From: Streptomyces hydrogenans | GTDB taxonomy: Bacteria > Actinomycetota > Actinomycetes > Streptomycetales > Streptomycetaceae | Assembly: GCF_014656075.1 (NCBI RefSeq) | Contig: NZ_BNBS01000062.1 | Coordinates: 1-48,830, forward strand | Length of the DNA stretch: 48,830 nucleotides | Reading direction: 5' to 3' | Part shown: one piece after another, positions 39,580 through 47,716 of the stretch | Numbering within the stretch: position 1 is the first letter of the stretch | Layout: the number at the start of each line of letters is the position of its first letter | Position numbers and translations under genes: made by a program | Notes under the pieces: model-generated | The model's database searches: none | Seen by the model: only the letters and a program-made list of their open reading frames with translations | What the model was told of the DNA's origin: nothing

Positions 39580-41109
39580 CTACCGGTAGGCGGCGAACGC
39601 CTTCGTGAAGGCCAGCGGCTGCTGGAGGATCGAGGAGCAGGTGGCGTCGGCGCGGTTCACGGCGCCGTCCGGGCACTGCTTGTCGCGGGTCGAGGACCAC
39701 ATCGACAGCCAGCCCAGCCCCTTCGACTTCGCGAAGTCGACCAGCTGGGTGGCGTCGTCGACCTTGAAGACCTCGGTGGTGACGTCGTTCACGCCGATCA
39801 TGGGGGTGACGGCGACGGCCTTCCAGGCGGCCGCGTCGGAGAGGCCGAGCACGCCCTTGAGCTGGGCCTGGGTCGCGGTCGCCGCCTGGATCGCGTACGT
39901 GCCCATGTCGGCGCTGTAGGCGGGACCGTAGTCCATCGCCATGATGTTGACCGCGTCGATCCGGACGCCGTTCCTCTTCGCGTCGGCGAGCAGGCTCACC
40001 CCCGGCTGGGTGAGGCCCTCGGGCATCACCGGCAGGGTGAAGGAGACGTTCAGGCCGGGGTGGGACTTCTGGAGCTGGGCGATCGCCTGGGAGCGGCGGG
40101 TGTTGGCGGCCGTGTCGGGGAGGGCGGCGCCCTCCACGTCGAAGTCGACCTTGGTCAGCCGGTACTGGTCGACCACCTTGCCGTACGCCTTCGCCAGGTC
40201 GGCGGCGCTCGCGCAGTTCAGCGCCAGCTCGTGGCCGGCGGCCCCGCCGAAGGAGACCCGCACGTCGCCGCCCTTGGCGCGCAGGGCGCCGATCTGGGCG
40301 GCGACCCGGTCGGACGCGAGGTCGGTGACCCCGCCCCAGAGCGGGGCGCAGGAGCCGCCGGAGGTGATGAAGGCGAGGTTGAACTCCTTCACGCCGGTGG
40401 CGTCGGCGGTGGCGAGCAGGTCGTACGCGGGGTAGAGCGAGGTGTCGACGTAGGGGGCGTACCGGGCGGCGGTGGCGGGGGTCCCGGTGGGGGTGGGCGT
40501 CGGGGTCGGGGTCGGGGTGGGCTTCGGGGGTGTGGTGGCGGTCGCCGTGGCCGTGGGGGTCGGCTTCGGGGGCGTGGTGGCGGTCGCCGTGGGCTTCGGG
40601 CTCGCGGTGGCGGTGGACGTCGCCGTCGCGGTGGGCTGCTCGGTGGGGCGGCCGCTGGGGGTGGGGGCGGGACCGCCGGCCGAGCAGGCGGCCTTGTCGA
40701 TGAGGCAGCCGGCCGGGTCCCCGGCCTGTCCGGCCGCCGAGGTCACGAAACCGACGGTGACGGACTGGCCGGGGGCGAGCTGCCGGTTCCAGCTCGCGGG
40801 CTTCACGGTGACGTGCCGGCCCGAGACGGTGTGGTCGCCGTTCCACAGGGAGCCGAGCGTGGTCCCCGCGGGCAGGTCGAACTCCAGCGTCCAGTCGGAC
40901 CGGGCGGCGGAGGTCTCGTTGGTGATCACGTACTGGCCGGTGTAGCCGCCGGTCCAGGAGGAGGTCCGGGTGTAGGCGGCTCCGACGCCGGTCGCCTGGG
41001 CGGTCCCGGTGAGCAGGAAGACCGTGCCGCCGGTGATCGCCGCGGCGACGACCGCGCCGACCGCCTTCGTACGGCCGCTCGTCCTGCGCCGGTGCCCGTT
41101 GCTGCCCAT
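39580..41109 (-). CDS. Secreted chitinase: N-terminal CBM2, Thr/Pro linker, GH18
   Basis: 509 residues from ATG 41109; GGAGG 8 nt upstream. The N-terminus is long and basic, with a hydrophobic core to about residue 39 (signal peptide or anchor). CBM2-like domain 41-142 with SSWTGGYTGQYVITN and GCLIDKAAC cysteines. Linker 145-213 is almost pure Thr/Pro/Ala/Lys with a repeated ATTPPKPTP unit. GH18 domain 214-509 has VDFDVEG, giving D322, D324 and catalytic E326. It cleaves chitin outside the cell. It is transcribed in the same direction as the upstream RR-HK genes, with a 138-bp gap that holds a tandem-repeat operator candidate. Confidence 0.9.
   Translation of the reverse strand: MGSNGHRRRTSGRTKAVGAVVAAAITGGTVFLLTGTAQATGVGAAYTRTSSWTGGYTGQYVITNETSAARSDWTLEFDLPAGTTLGSLWNGDHTVSGRHVTVKPASWNRQLAPGQSVTVGFVTSAAGQAGDPAGCLIDKAACSAGGPAPTPSGRPTEQPTATATSTATASPKPTATATTPPKPTPTATATATTPPKPTPTPTPTPTPTGTPATAARYAPYVDTSLYPAYDLLATADATGVKEFNLAFITSGGSCAPLWGGVTDLASDRVAAQIGALRAKGGDVRVSFGGAAGHELALNCASAADLAKAYGKVVDQYRLTKVDFDVEGAALPDTAANTRRSQAIAQLQKSHPGLNVSFTLPVMPEGLTQPGVSLLADAKRNGVRIDAVNIMAMDYGPAYSADMGTYAIQAATATQAQLKGVLGLSDAAAWKAVAVTPMIGVNDVTTEVFKVDDATQLVDFAKSKGLGWLSMWSSTRDKQCPDGAVNRADATCSSILQQPLAFTKAFAAYR
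40464..40676. repeat. Low-complexity Thr/Pro/Ala linker-coding repeat within the chitinase gene
   Basis: The region codes for residues 145-213 and consists of GTC/GGG-rich short repeats (Thr-Pro and Ala-Thr dipeptides). It is an interdomain linker, not an intergenic repeat; opposite-strand open frames here are its by-product. Confidence 0.75.
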
Positions 41110-41205
41110 GCGTGCTGCCTCCGTGGTGCGGGGGGTGTGAGGGTGCGGAAGCACGCTAGCGCCAGGGATTCGGACAAATGCCTTATGACGGAAGGAGGTT
41201 GGGAT

Positions 41206-41224
41206 CCTTAGGCTCCGCTTAAGG
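41206..41224. promoter_or_regulatory. Tandem/inverted repeat upstream of chitinase, OmpR-type operator candidate
   Basis: CCTTAGGCTCCGCTTAAGG: half-sites CTTAG (41207) and CTTAA (41218) are exactly 11 bp apart as direct repeats; CCTTA/TAAGG also form an inverted repeat. Eleven-bp spacing is typical for OmpR/PhoB-class regulators. It lies 97-115 bp before the chitinase ATG and directly after the kinase gene. Confidence 0.45.
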
Positions 41225-41247
41225 AAGCCATCACCACCGGCAAAGGT

Positions 41248-42639
41248 TCAGCGCCGGGACGCCTTGCGGCGGCGGGCCGGACGGTGCGATCGGCGGCCCT
41301 CGGAGCCGCCGGGACGGTGCCCGCCGAGCCCGATCCAGATGCGTACCTCGGTGCCGCCGAGGACCGAGCGGCCGATCCGCACGTCGCCGCCGGTGGTCTC
41401 GGCCATCCGGCGCGCGATGTCGAGGCCGAGCCCGGTGGAGCCCGCCCGGGTGCCGCTGTTGCCGCGGGTGAGCGCGGCGTCCGGGTCGGCGATGCCGGGT
41501 CCCGCGTCCGAGACCAGGACGATGACGGCGTCGTCGCCGTTGTGGACGTCGACGGAGAAGGCGGTGCCCTCCGGCGTGTGCCGGAAGACGTTGCCGAGCA
41601 GCGCGTCGAGGGCGGCGACGAGTTCGGGGCGCGCCACCGGGATGCGCACCGGCCGCTCGACCCCGGCGAGGCGGACGAGGCGCCCCTCGTCCTCGGCGAG
41701 CGCGGACCAGAACTCCATCCGCTCGCGCACCACTTCGGCGACGTCGCAGCCCGCGCCGGGACCGGTCGGCGGGGTGGTCTGCGGCTTGGCCTCGCGGGCC
41801 GTGCGGATGATGGTGTCGACCTCGCGCTCCAGCTGCTCGACGGCGGCCCGGGTCTGGTCGGCGGCGGGCCCCGAGCCGAGCGAGGCGGCGTTGAGGCGGA
41901 GCACGGTGAGCGGGGTGCGCAGCCGGTGCGAGAGGTCGGCGGCCAGCTCCCGTTCGTTGGCGAGGAGCTGGACGACCTGGTCGGCCATCGAGTTGAAGGC
42001 GACGGCCGCCGACTTGAGTTCGGGCGGACCCTCCTCCGCGACCCGGACGCCGAGCCGGCCCTCGCCCAGCTCGTGGGCGGCGCCGGCGAGCCGCTGCGCG
42101 GGGCGGACCATGCGGACGCCGAGCCGGTCGGCGACGGCGAGGGAGCCGACGATCAGGGCGACGCCGACCCCGGCGAGGACCAGCCAGGCGGTGGCGACGC
42201 CGTTGGTGACCTCTCCCTCGGGGACGAAGAGTTCGACGACGGCGACCTGGCCGGAGCTGATCGCGGTCGGCTGGAGCAGGGCGTAGCCGCCGGGGACCTC
42301 GGCGATGGACGCCCGGCCGAGGGTGCGGGTGGCCGCCAGCTCGTCGGCGCCGGCCCGGCGGGTGCCGATCTCCAGGGCCTGCCCGTCGGGCACGGCGGGC
42401 GGGACGTGCACGGCGAGCCGGCCGGCGGCGCCGTCCTCGGTGGTGGCGACGGCCTTCTCCAGCTCCGTCCGGTCGGTGGTGATCGCGAGGACCGGGGCGA
42501 GCCCGGCGCCGCGCCGCTCGGCGTTGGAGAAGGCCCGGTCGCGGGCCATCTCCTTGACGACGAGGCCGAGCGGCACGGCGAAGGCGATGACGACCATGGC
42601 GGTGACGGCCAGCGACACCTTGACCAGCGCCCACCTCAC
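41248..42639 (-). CDS. Two-component sensor histidine kinase
   Basis: 463 residues; GTG 42639 overlaps the regulator's stop (GTGA). Membrane helix 1 (about 5-27), an extracytoplasmic sensor of about 115 residues, helix 2 (about 147-170), HAMP (171-225), HisKA with H238 in ELAADLSHRLRTPL, then an ATPase domain with N-box LLGNVFRHT, G1 DAGPGIADPD and G2 GSTGLGLDIARRM. The basic C-terminal tail is variable. It phosphorylates the adjacent response regulator. The ligand is unknown; a chitin- or wall-related cue is suggested by the chitinase downstream. Confidence 0.93.
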   Translation of the reverse strand: MRWALVKVSLAVTAMVVIAFAVPLGLVVKEMARDRAFSNAERRGAGLAPVLAITTDRTELEKAVATTEDGAAGRLAVHVPPAVPDGQALEIGTRRAGADELAATRTLGRASIAEVPGGYALLQPTAISSGQVAVVELFVPEGEVTNGVATAWLVLAGVGVALIVGSLAVADRLGVRMVRPAQRLAGAAHELGEGRLGVRVAEEGPPELKSAAVAFNSMADQVVQLLANERELAADLSHRLRTPLTVLRLNAASLGSGPAADQTRAAVEQLEREVDTIIRTAREAKPQTTPPTGPGAGCDVAEVVRERMEFWSALAEDEGRLVRLAGVERPVRIPVARPELVAALDALLGNVFRHTPEGTAFSVDVHNGDDAVIVLVSDAGPGIADPDAALTRGNSGTRAGSTGLGLDIARRMAETTGGDVRIGRSVLGGTEVRIWIGLGGHRPGGSEGRRSHRPARRRKASRR

Positions 42640-43337
42640 GGCCGGTGCTCCCGGGGCGGTTCCAGCTTCACGCCGACGCCGCGCAGGGTGTGGAGGTAGC
42701 GGGGCCGGGCGGCGGTCTCGCCCAGCTTCCGGCGCAGCCACGACAGGTGGACGTCGATGGTCTGGTCGTCGCCGTACGCCTGCTGCCAGACCTCGGCGAG
42801 CAGTTCCTTGCGCGGGACGACCACCCCGGGCCGGCCGGCCAGGAAGGCGAGGAGGTCGAACTCCCGGCGGGTCAGGTCGAGCGGGACGCCGTCCAGTTCG
42901 GCCTGGCGGCGCAGCGGGTCGATGGCGAGGCCGCCGACCCGGATCTCCGTGGTCGGCGCGGGCTCCCCGGACACCGACCGGGCCCGGCGCAGCACGGCGG
43001 CCATCCGGGCGGTGAGGTGTTCGACGGAGAAGGGTTTGACGAGGTAGTCGTCGGCGCCGGCGTGCAGCAGCCGGACGATCTCCGCCTCGTCGTCCCGGGC
43101 GGTCGCGATGATCACCGGTACGTCGGTGATGCCGCGCAGCATCTTCAGCGCCTCGGACCCGTCCAGATCGGGCAGACCGAGGTCCAGGACGACCACGTCG
43201 AAGCGGAAATGGGCGACCTCGCGCAGCGCCTCCAGGGCCGTGCCGACGCTCCGTACCGTGTAGGAGGCTTCCGTCAGCTGCCGGATGAGGGCGGAGCGCA
43301 CGAACTGGTCGTCCTCGACCACGAGCACACTTGCCAT
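42636..43337 (-). CDS. OmpR/PhoB-family response regulator
   Basis: 233 residues from ATG 43337. Receiver domain 1-115 with D9/D10, phospho-acceptor D52 in VVLDLGLPD, T79 and K101 in DDYLVKPFS. Winged-helix DNA-binding domain about 130-228 (LTRREFDLLAFLAGRPGVVVPRKELLAEVW, QTIDVHLSWLRRKLG). It binds tandem half-sites. Overlaps the kinase gene, giving a fixed ratio. A 14-bp palindrome lies in its promoter region. Confidence 0.94.
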   Translation of the reverse strand: MASVLVVEDDQFVRSALIRQLTEASYTVRSVGTALEALREVAHFRFDVVVLDLGLPDLDGSEALKMLRGITDVPVIIATARDDEAEIVRLLHAGADDYLVKPFSVEHLTARMAAVLRRARSVSGEPAPTTEIRVGGLAIDPLRRQAELDGVPLDLTRREFDLLAFLAGRPGVVVPRKELLAEVWQQAYGDDQTIDVHLSWLRRKLGETAARPRYLHTLRGVGVKLEPPREHRP

Positions 43338-43357
43338 GGCCCGCACCGTACGCCATT

Positions 43358-43371
43358 CGGGGGATCCCCCG
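43358..43371. promoter_or_regulatory. 14-bp palindrome in the RR / anchored-protein divergent promoter
   Basis: CGGGGGATCCCCCG, fully symmetric, 21 bp before the regulator ATG. Candidate operator; no match to a known regulator is claimed. Confidence 0.35.
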
Positions 43372-43445
43372 GTCACGTCGGGGGGCCGTCGGTCACGGCG
43401 CACCTCCCGGTACGCGCCGGCCGGGCGTGGTGCACTATGTGCGGG

Positions 43446-44018
43446 ATGCGAAGAGGACTCGTTCACGCCCTGGCCTGGTCGCTCGCCACCGGCGCGGCGG
43501 TCACGCTCTCCTGGTGGGGAGTGCACACGGTGCTGTCCGGCACGGTCTACGACCCGCCGCGCGCCCTGCCGCTCCCGGCCGGTTCGCCGGCGGACCTGGT
43601 GCCGGCCGAGACCACCATCGGCGACCCCGTGACGTCCTCGACCCGCCGCCCGTCGACCACGCCGCCGGCCGCCGCTCCCCCGTCGCCGTCGTCGTCCGCG
43701 CCGAAGGCGGCCGCCCCGCCGTCCAGCCGGCCGGCCGCCCCGACCACCGCCACCCCGGCCCCGACCACCACCGCGCCGGCGCCGGGCGGCTCCTCGGTAC
43801 GGAGCTACCCGTCGGACGGCGGCCGGGTGACCTTCGACCTGGGCGAGACCTCCGCCGAGCTGGTCTCGGCGAGCCCGGCCTCCGGGTGGCAGATGCAGGT
43901 GTGGAAGCAGCCGACCTGGATCCGGGTCACCTTCACCCGCGACGGCCGCGAGGTGTCCGTCTTCTGTCTGTGGCACGACTCGGCGCCCCGGGTGCAGATC
44001 GAGGAACGGGCGGTCTGA
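43446..44018 (+). CDS. Anchored extracytoplasmic protein with Pro/Ser/Thr-rich linker, unknown function
   Basis: 190 residues from ATG 43446; ATG 43437 adds three residues and is possible. A single N-terminal membrane helix or signal (about 7-30), a low-complexity Pro/Ser/Thr/Ala stretch (about 60-118), and a compact C-terminal domain of about 70 residues (YPSDGGRVTFDLGETSAELVSASPASGWQMQVWKQPTWIRVTFTRDG...), which looks like a small beta domain. Conserved in Streptomyces as far as I recall, with no assigned role. Divergent from the response regulator, so it may respond to or feed the same signal. Confidence 0.7.
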   Translation: MRRGLVHALAWSLATGAAVTLSWWGVHTVLSGTVYDPPRALPLPAGSPADLVPAETTIGDPVTSSTRRPSTTPPAAAPPSPSSSAPKAAAPPSSRPAAPTTATPAPTTTAPAPGGSSVRSYPSDGGRVTFDLGETSAELVSASPASGWQMQVWKQPTWIRVTFTRDGREVSVFCLWHDSAPRVQIEERAV

Positions 44019-44027
44019 CCCGGCCGG

Positions 44028-44888
44028 TCAGCGGAAGGCGGACGGCGGGGGCGCGGGCGATTCCTTCGCGGTCGCGTCGGTGACCCTGCCGGCGCCGCCG
44101 GTGAAGTCGGCCAGCGAGCGCCCGTGTTCGACCCGGCCGGGGTGGGGGTCGGTGGCGACCCGGCGGGTCAGGTCGGCGACGGGCAGCTCGCGGCCGGAGG
44201 CGACCAGGACCGCGTTGCCGAAGCGGCGGCCGCGCAGCACGGTCGGATCGGCGATCAGGGCCAGCTCGGGGAAGACGGCGGCGGCGGTGGCGATCTGGCC
44301 GCGGAGATGGGCGAGCGGCGGGCCGTCGGCGAGGTTGGCGGCGTACGTGCCGCCGGGCCGCAGCGCGCGCCGGACCTCGTCCAGGAACTCGGTGCTGGTG
44401 AGGTGCGCGGGGGTGCGGGCGCCGCGGAAGACGTCCGCGATGATCAGGTCGGCCCAGCCGTCCGGGACCTTGGCGAGGCCGGCGCGGGCGTCGACGGCGC
44501 GGACCCGGATCCGGGCGCCGGGGTCGAGCGGCAGCTCGCGGCGGACGAGGCGGACCAGGGGTTCGTCGATCTCGACGACCTGCTGGGTGGAGCGGGGCCG
44601 GGTCGCGGCGACGTACCGGGCCAGGGTGAGGGCGCCGCCGCCGAGGTGCACGGCCTGGAGGGGGCGGCCGGGCGGGGCGGCGAGGTCGGCGACGTGGCCG
44701 AGCCGCCGCTGGTACTCGAAGGTGAGCGCGGTGGGGTCGTCGAGGTCCACGTGGGACTGCGGGGCGCCGTCGAGGAGCAGCGTCCAGGCACGGGGGCGGT
44801 CGCGGTCGGGTATCAGTTCGGCGAGCCCGCCGTCGACGGTCTCGGAGACGACGTCCGCCGCCCGCTCGCGCTGCTTGTTCCTGGCCAT
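44028..44888 (-). CDS. Spermidine-synthase-fold/SAM-dependent transferase-like protein
   Basis: 286 residues from ATG 44888. Rossmann-like fold with VHLGGGALTLARYVAA (motif I), VVEIDEPLVRLVR (motif II, acidic residue for ribose) and RVRAVDARAGL...ADLIIADVF (motif III/IV), as in spermidine synthases. The usual spermidine-synthase GGGDG loop is GGGAL here, so the key Asp pair for putrescine is not evident. True polyamine synthesis is doubtful; a methyltransferase or divergent polyamine enzyme is equally likely. No speD is nearby. Confidence 0.72.
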   Translation of the reverse strand: MARNKQRERAADVVSETVDGGLAELIPDRDRPRAWTLLLDGAPQSHVDLDDPTALTFEYQRRLGHVADLAAPPGRPLQAVHLGGGALTLARYVAATRPRSTQQVVEIDEPLVRLVRRELPLDPGARIRVRAVDARAGLAKVPDGWADLIIADVFRGARTPAHLTSTEFLDEVRRALRPGGTYAANLADGPPLAHLRGQIATAAAVFPELALIADPTVLRGRRFGNAVLVASGRELPVADLTRRVATDPHPGRVEHGRSLADFTGGAGRVTDATAKESPAPPPSAFR

Positions 44889-44921
44889 CCGTCCATTATC
44901 GGCGGGACCGGGAGGGTGTGG

Positions 44922-45407
44922 TCAGTGACAGCCGTCGGCCGCCTCGATGAGGCGGGCCGCCTCGCCGAGGGCGCGGCGCAGCACGGCGGGGTCGGTGACG
45001 GGGTCGGTGTCGCCGGGGGGCAGCAGCCAGCCGGCCGGGCGGGGGGCGTCGCCGGCCGGCTCGGGCAGTTCGGGGAGCTCGGGGAGGCGCAGTCCGCGGC
45101 CGGAGGTGCGGGTGCAGGCGCTGCCGGGGAGGTCCCAGGCGGCGGCGGTGCCGGGCGGGACGAGGAAGCCGAGGGTGTCGCAGGCGCCGTCGTGGAGGAC
45201 GGGGCCGACGGCGGGGACGCCCCGGCGGCGGAGGATGTCGACGGCCTCCAGTCCCTGCCGGGCGGGCACGGTCACCAGGTCACAGGGCTCGTCGGCCCCG
45301 GCGCGGCCCGGGGTGCCGGTGGTCCCGGCGGCCGGCACGGTCGTCGCGGTCGTCGGCGTCGGCACGGTCGTCACGGTCGTCTCGAAAGGCGCGGCGTTCT
45401 CGGACAT
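44922..45407 (-). CDS. Prim-pol-like small regulatory-type protein
   Basis: 161 residues from ATG 45407, GAGGAGGGG 3 nt upstream. The first 50 residues are Thr/Val/Ala-rich. Then CDLVTVPARQGLEAVDILRRRGVPAVGPVLHDGACDTLGFLVPPGTAAAWDLPG and AGWLLPPGD resemble the catalytically inactive bifunctional primase/polymerase-like proteins common in Streptomyces (GLExxDxLxRRGxPxGPVL, GFxxPPG). It lacks the acidic triad of a real primase. Divergent from the HTH-TPR gene, with a 225-bp shared promoter region. Function unknown. Confidence 0.62.
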   Translation of the reverse strand: MSENAAPFETTVTTVPTPTTATTVPAAGTTGTPGRAGADEPCDLVTVPARQGLEAVDILRRRGVPAVGPVLHDGACDTLGFLVPPGTAAAWDLPGSACTRTSGRGLRLPELPELPEPAGDAPRPAGWLLPPGDTDPVTDPAVLRRALGEAARLIEAADGCH

Positions 45408-45430
45408 GGACCCCTCCTCGCTTCCCAGAG

Positions 45431-45447
45431 GAGACACGTTCCGTCTC
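45431..45447. promoter_or_regulatory. Inverted repeat in the prim-pol-like/HTH-TPR divergent promoter
   Basis: GAGAC (45431-45435) and GTCTC (45443-45447), 7-nt spacer, 24 bp before the prim-pol-like start. Possible operator for the adjacent HTH protein. Confidence 0.3.
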
Positions 45448-45632
45448 TCCCATACGGTTCAACGCCCGTGCGCGTCAACGGCTACGGCGGCACGCCGCCG
45501 CAAAGGATGGCAGTTCATGGCAGATCGCAGGCGAGATATCCGATTTGTAGCCAAACTCAGCGTAGGCATCCGGTCACAGCAGGTACGTTCATGCCGCCGG
45601 AACACCCGGCAGCACCAGGAGAGGGCTCGGCC

Positions 45633-46919
45633 ATGTCCCTGTCACGGGCAGTTCCCAATCTCGCCTTCCGGCGGCTCCGCGGACAGCACTCCCCGGCGGA
45701 GTTCGCCGCCGTGGTCCGCCGGGCGGCACGGGAGATCGGCGAACAGGTCGCGTGCGACGCCCGCTACATCGGGCGCGTGGAGGCGGGCGAGATCCGCTGC
45801 CCGAACTACGCGTACGAGCGGGTCTTCCTGCACATGTTCCCCGGGCTGACCCTTGCCGACCTGGGTTTCTCTGCGCGGGAGGCGGTACGCGGCCGACGGC
45901 AGGCCGCCCCGGCCGGGGCCTCGGGGCCCCCCGCCCTCCCGACCCGGAACGATGAGGAGAGCGACGTGCTGCGTCGCGCATTCATGACGAGCGGAACCGC
46001 CACCCTGGCGGCCGCCTCCTGGGGAATCGGCTCCACCGCCGCCGCGATCCCCAGCCCCCGCGGCCCCCACCGCATCGGCGAGGCCGAGGTCATCGCCGTC
46101 GAGGACGCCGTGCGGGAGATCCGCCTGCTCGACGACCGGCACGGCGCCGACGGGCTCTACAGGGTCGCCGCCCAGCCGCTGCGGACCGCCTACGCCCTGC
46201 TCGACCGGGGCACCGCGGCCCGCCGCGCCACCGAGGACCGGCTGCTCGCCGGCGCCGGCGAACTGTCCCTCTCCGTCGGCTGGCTCGCCCACGACTCCGG
46301 CCGCCACGAGGACGCCCGCTCGCACTACGCCGAGGCCCTCGCCACCGCCCGGGTCTCCGGGAACGCGGCCCTGGAGGCGCACGCCTTCTGCAACACGTCC
46401 TTCCTCGCCCGCGACACCGGCCGCTACCGCGAGGCCGCCCGCGCCGCCCAGGCCGGACTGCGGGCCGCCGAACCGCTCGGCTCCCCCCGGCTGCTCGCCC
46501 TGCTCTCCCTGCGCGAGGCCGCCGCCTGGGCCGGACTCGGCGACCGCTCCTCCGCCGAGGAGTGCCTCGGCCGCGCCCACGAACACTTCGGCCACGGCCA
46601 CGCCGACCAGGACCCCGAGTGGATGTCCTTCTTCGGCGAGCCCGAACTGGAGGCCCTGGAGGCGCACTGCTGGGCCGCGCTCGGCGACTGGACCCGCGCC
46701 GCCCGCCACTCCTACCGGGCCACCGTCCTCCAGCACCCCCGCTTCGCCCGCAACCTCGCCCTCTACCGCGCCCAGCTCGCCGGCAACCTCGCCCGGGCCG
46801 GCCGCCGCGACGAGGCCGAGGCCGAGGCGCGGCGGGTGGAGGACTCGCTCGACGGGATCGCGTCGGCCCGCATCCGGGGGCTGCTGACCGAGACGCGGCT
46901 GATCCTGACGGGGGCCTGA
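45633..46919 (+). CDS. HTH-TPR regulatory protein with internal Tat-like segment
   Basis: 428 residues, ATG 45633 with AGGAGAGG upstream. N-terminal XRE-like domain (about 10-80). A short basic and hydrophobic stretch follows (114-140: RRAFMTSGTATLAAASWGIGS), which reads like a twin-arginine signal placed inside the protein. The C-terminal half (about 170-428) consists of TPR-like helical pairs (SHYAEALATARVSGNAALEAHAFCN, RYREAARAAQAGLRAAEPLG, RDEAEAEARRVEDSL). NsdA-type developmental regulators in Streptomyces have a similar layout, so a regulatory role is likely; the partner is unknown. Confidence 0.78.
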   Translation: MSLSRAVPNLAFRRLRGQHSPAEFAAVVRRAAREIGEQVACDARYIGRVEAGEIRCPNYAYERVFLHMFPGLTLADLGFSAREAVRGRRQAAPAGASGPPALPTRNDEESDVLRRAFMTSGTATLAAASWGIGSTAAAIPSPRGPHRIGEAEVIAVEDAVREIRLLDDRHGADGLYRVAAQPLRTAYALLDRGTAARRATEDRLLAGAGELSLSVGWLAHDSGRHEDARSHYAEALATARVSGNAALEAHAFCNTSFLARDTGRYREAARAAQAGLRAAEPLGSPRLLALLSLREAAAWAGLGDRSSAEECLGRAHEHFGHGHADQDPEWMSFFGEPELEALEAHCWAALGDWTRAARHSYRATVLQHPRFARNLALYRAQLAGNLARAGRRDEAEAEARRVEDSLDGIASARIRGLLTETRLILTGA

Positions 46920-46932
46920 GCGCGGACCCGGC

Positions 46933-47529
46933 TCAGCCCTCCAGGTGCCCCGTGTCGTTCCACCGCTCGATCGCCGGCGCCCCGTAGGCCCAGCCCAGGA
47001 CCGACAGGCTCGTCGGGTCGAGGCGGATGCGGGCGGCGAACGAGACGTGCTCGCCGAGCCAACGGGCGCCGATGGAGCGGAGGATGTGCCCGTGGGCGAA
47101 GACCAGCACGTCACGGTCGGCCGAGCGGGCCCACTCCACCACCTCGTCGGCGCGCGCCGACAGCTGCTCCAGCGACTCGCCCTCCGGGACGGCGTCGCGC
47201 CAGATCAGCCAGCCGGGGCGCAGCTCCTGGATCTGGGCCGGGGTGAGGCCCTCGTAGGCGCCGTAGTCCCACTCCATCAGGGCGTCCCAGGGCTCGGCGC
47301 GGGCGCCGAAGCCGGCCAGGTCGCAGGTCTCGCTCGCGCGCGCCAGCGGGCTGGTGCGCACCTCGACGCCGGGCAGCCCCTGCCAGGGGCCCCGGTGCAG
47401 GCGCTCGCCGAGCAGCTCGGCGCCACGACGGCCCTCGTCGAGCAGCGGGATGTCGGTCCTGCCGGTGTGCCGTCCGAGGAGCGACCACTCGGTCTGGCCG
47501 TGTCGGGCGAGCAGGATGCGCGGTGCCAT
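46933..47529 (-). CDS. Histidine phosphatase (phosphoglycerate-mutase superfamily)
   Basis: 198 residues from ATG 47529, GGAGAG 8 nt upstream. The catalytic RHG motif is in LLARHGQTEWS (His about residue 9); TSPLARASETCDLAGF holds the second Arg, WDALMEWDYGAYEGL the proton-donor glutamate region, and VFAHGHILRSIGARWL the second His. Streptomyces holds many such enzymes acting on small phosphates (for example alpha-ribazole phosphate or phosphoglycerate). The substrate here is unknown. Divergent from the nuclease gene, 187 bp between starts. Confidence 0.9.
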   Translation of the reverse strand: MAPRILLARHGQTEWSLLGRHTGRTDIPLLDEGRRGAELLGERLHRGPWQGLPGVEVRTSPLARASETCDLAGFGARAEPWDALMEWDYGAYEGLTPAQIQELRPGWLIWRDAVPEGESLEQLSARADEVVEWARSADRDVLVFAHGHILRSIGARWLGEHVSFAARIRLDPTSLSVLGWAYGAPAIERWNDTGHLEG

Positions 47530-47716
47530 GGGCGGGGCTCTCCAGAGATTGCGCGGGTACGGGGGAACGGGGTCCTTCCGCCGGACGCCCCCTCCGCCGG
47601 GTGCCCCGCCGGAGGGTCCCCTCCCATCATCGCGCAGGTGTCCCCGGCGCGAACTCCCGGTGTCCCCCGGCCGGAACGCGCCCGCGCTGTCAGTGGCGGA
47701 TGGGAGACTTCCGCGG

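Noticed and set aside
40464..40676. Possible CRISPR-like or tandem repeat array
   Set aside because: The repeats are short, imperfect and in frame with the chitinase Thr/Pro linker; there are no spacers of constant length.
37364..40846. 1160-codon minus-strand open frame across the AspT, AspD and chitinase genes
   Set aside because: GC-driven antisense frame of low-complexity Arg/Gly/Glu composition; the real genes have clear motifs and ribosome sites in other frames.
44028..45407. Polyamine operon
   Set aside because: The neighbour is a prim-pol-like protein, no SAM decarboxylase is present and the key loop is altered.
47588..47640. Hairpin in the 5' region of the phosphatase gene as attenuator
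   Set aside because: Only about 7 bp pair cleanly (CCCTCCG with CGGAGGG), and GC-rich leaders often fold like this by chance.
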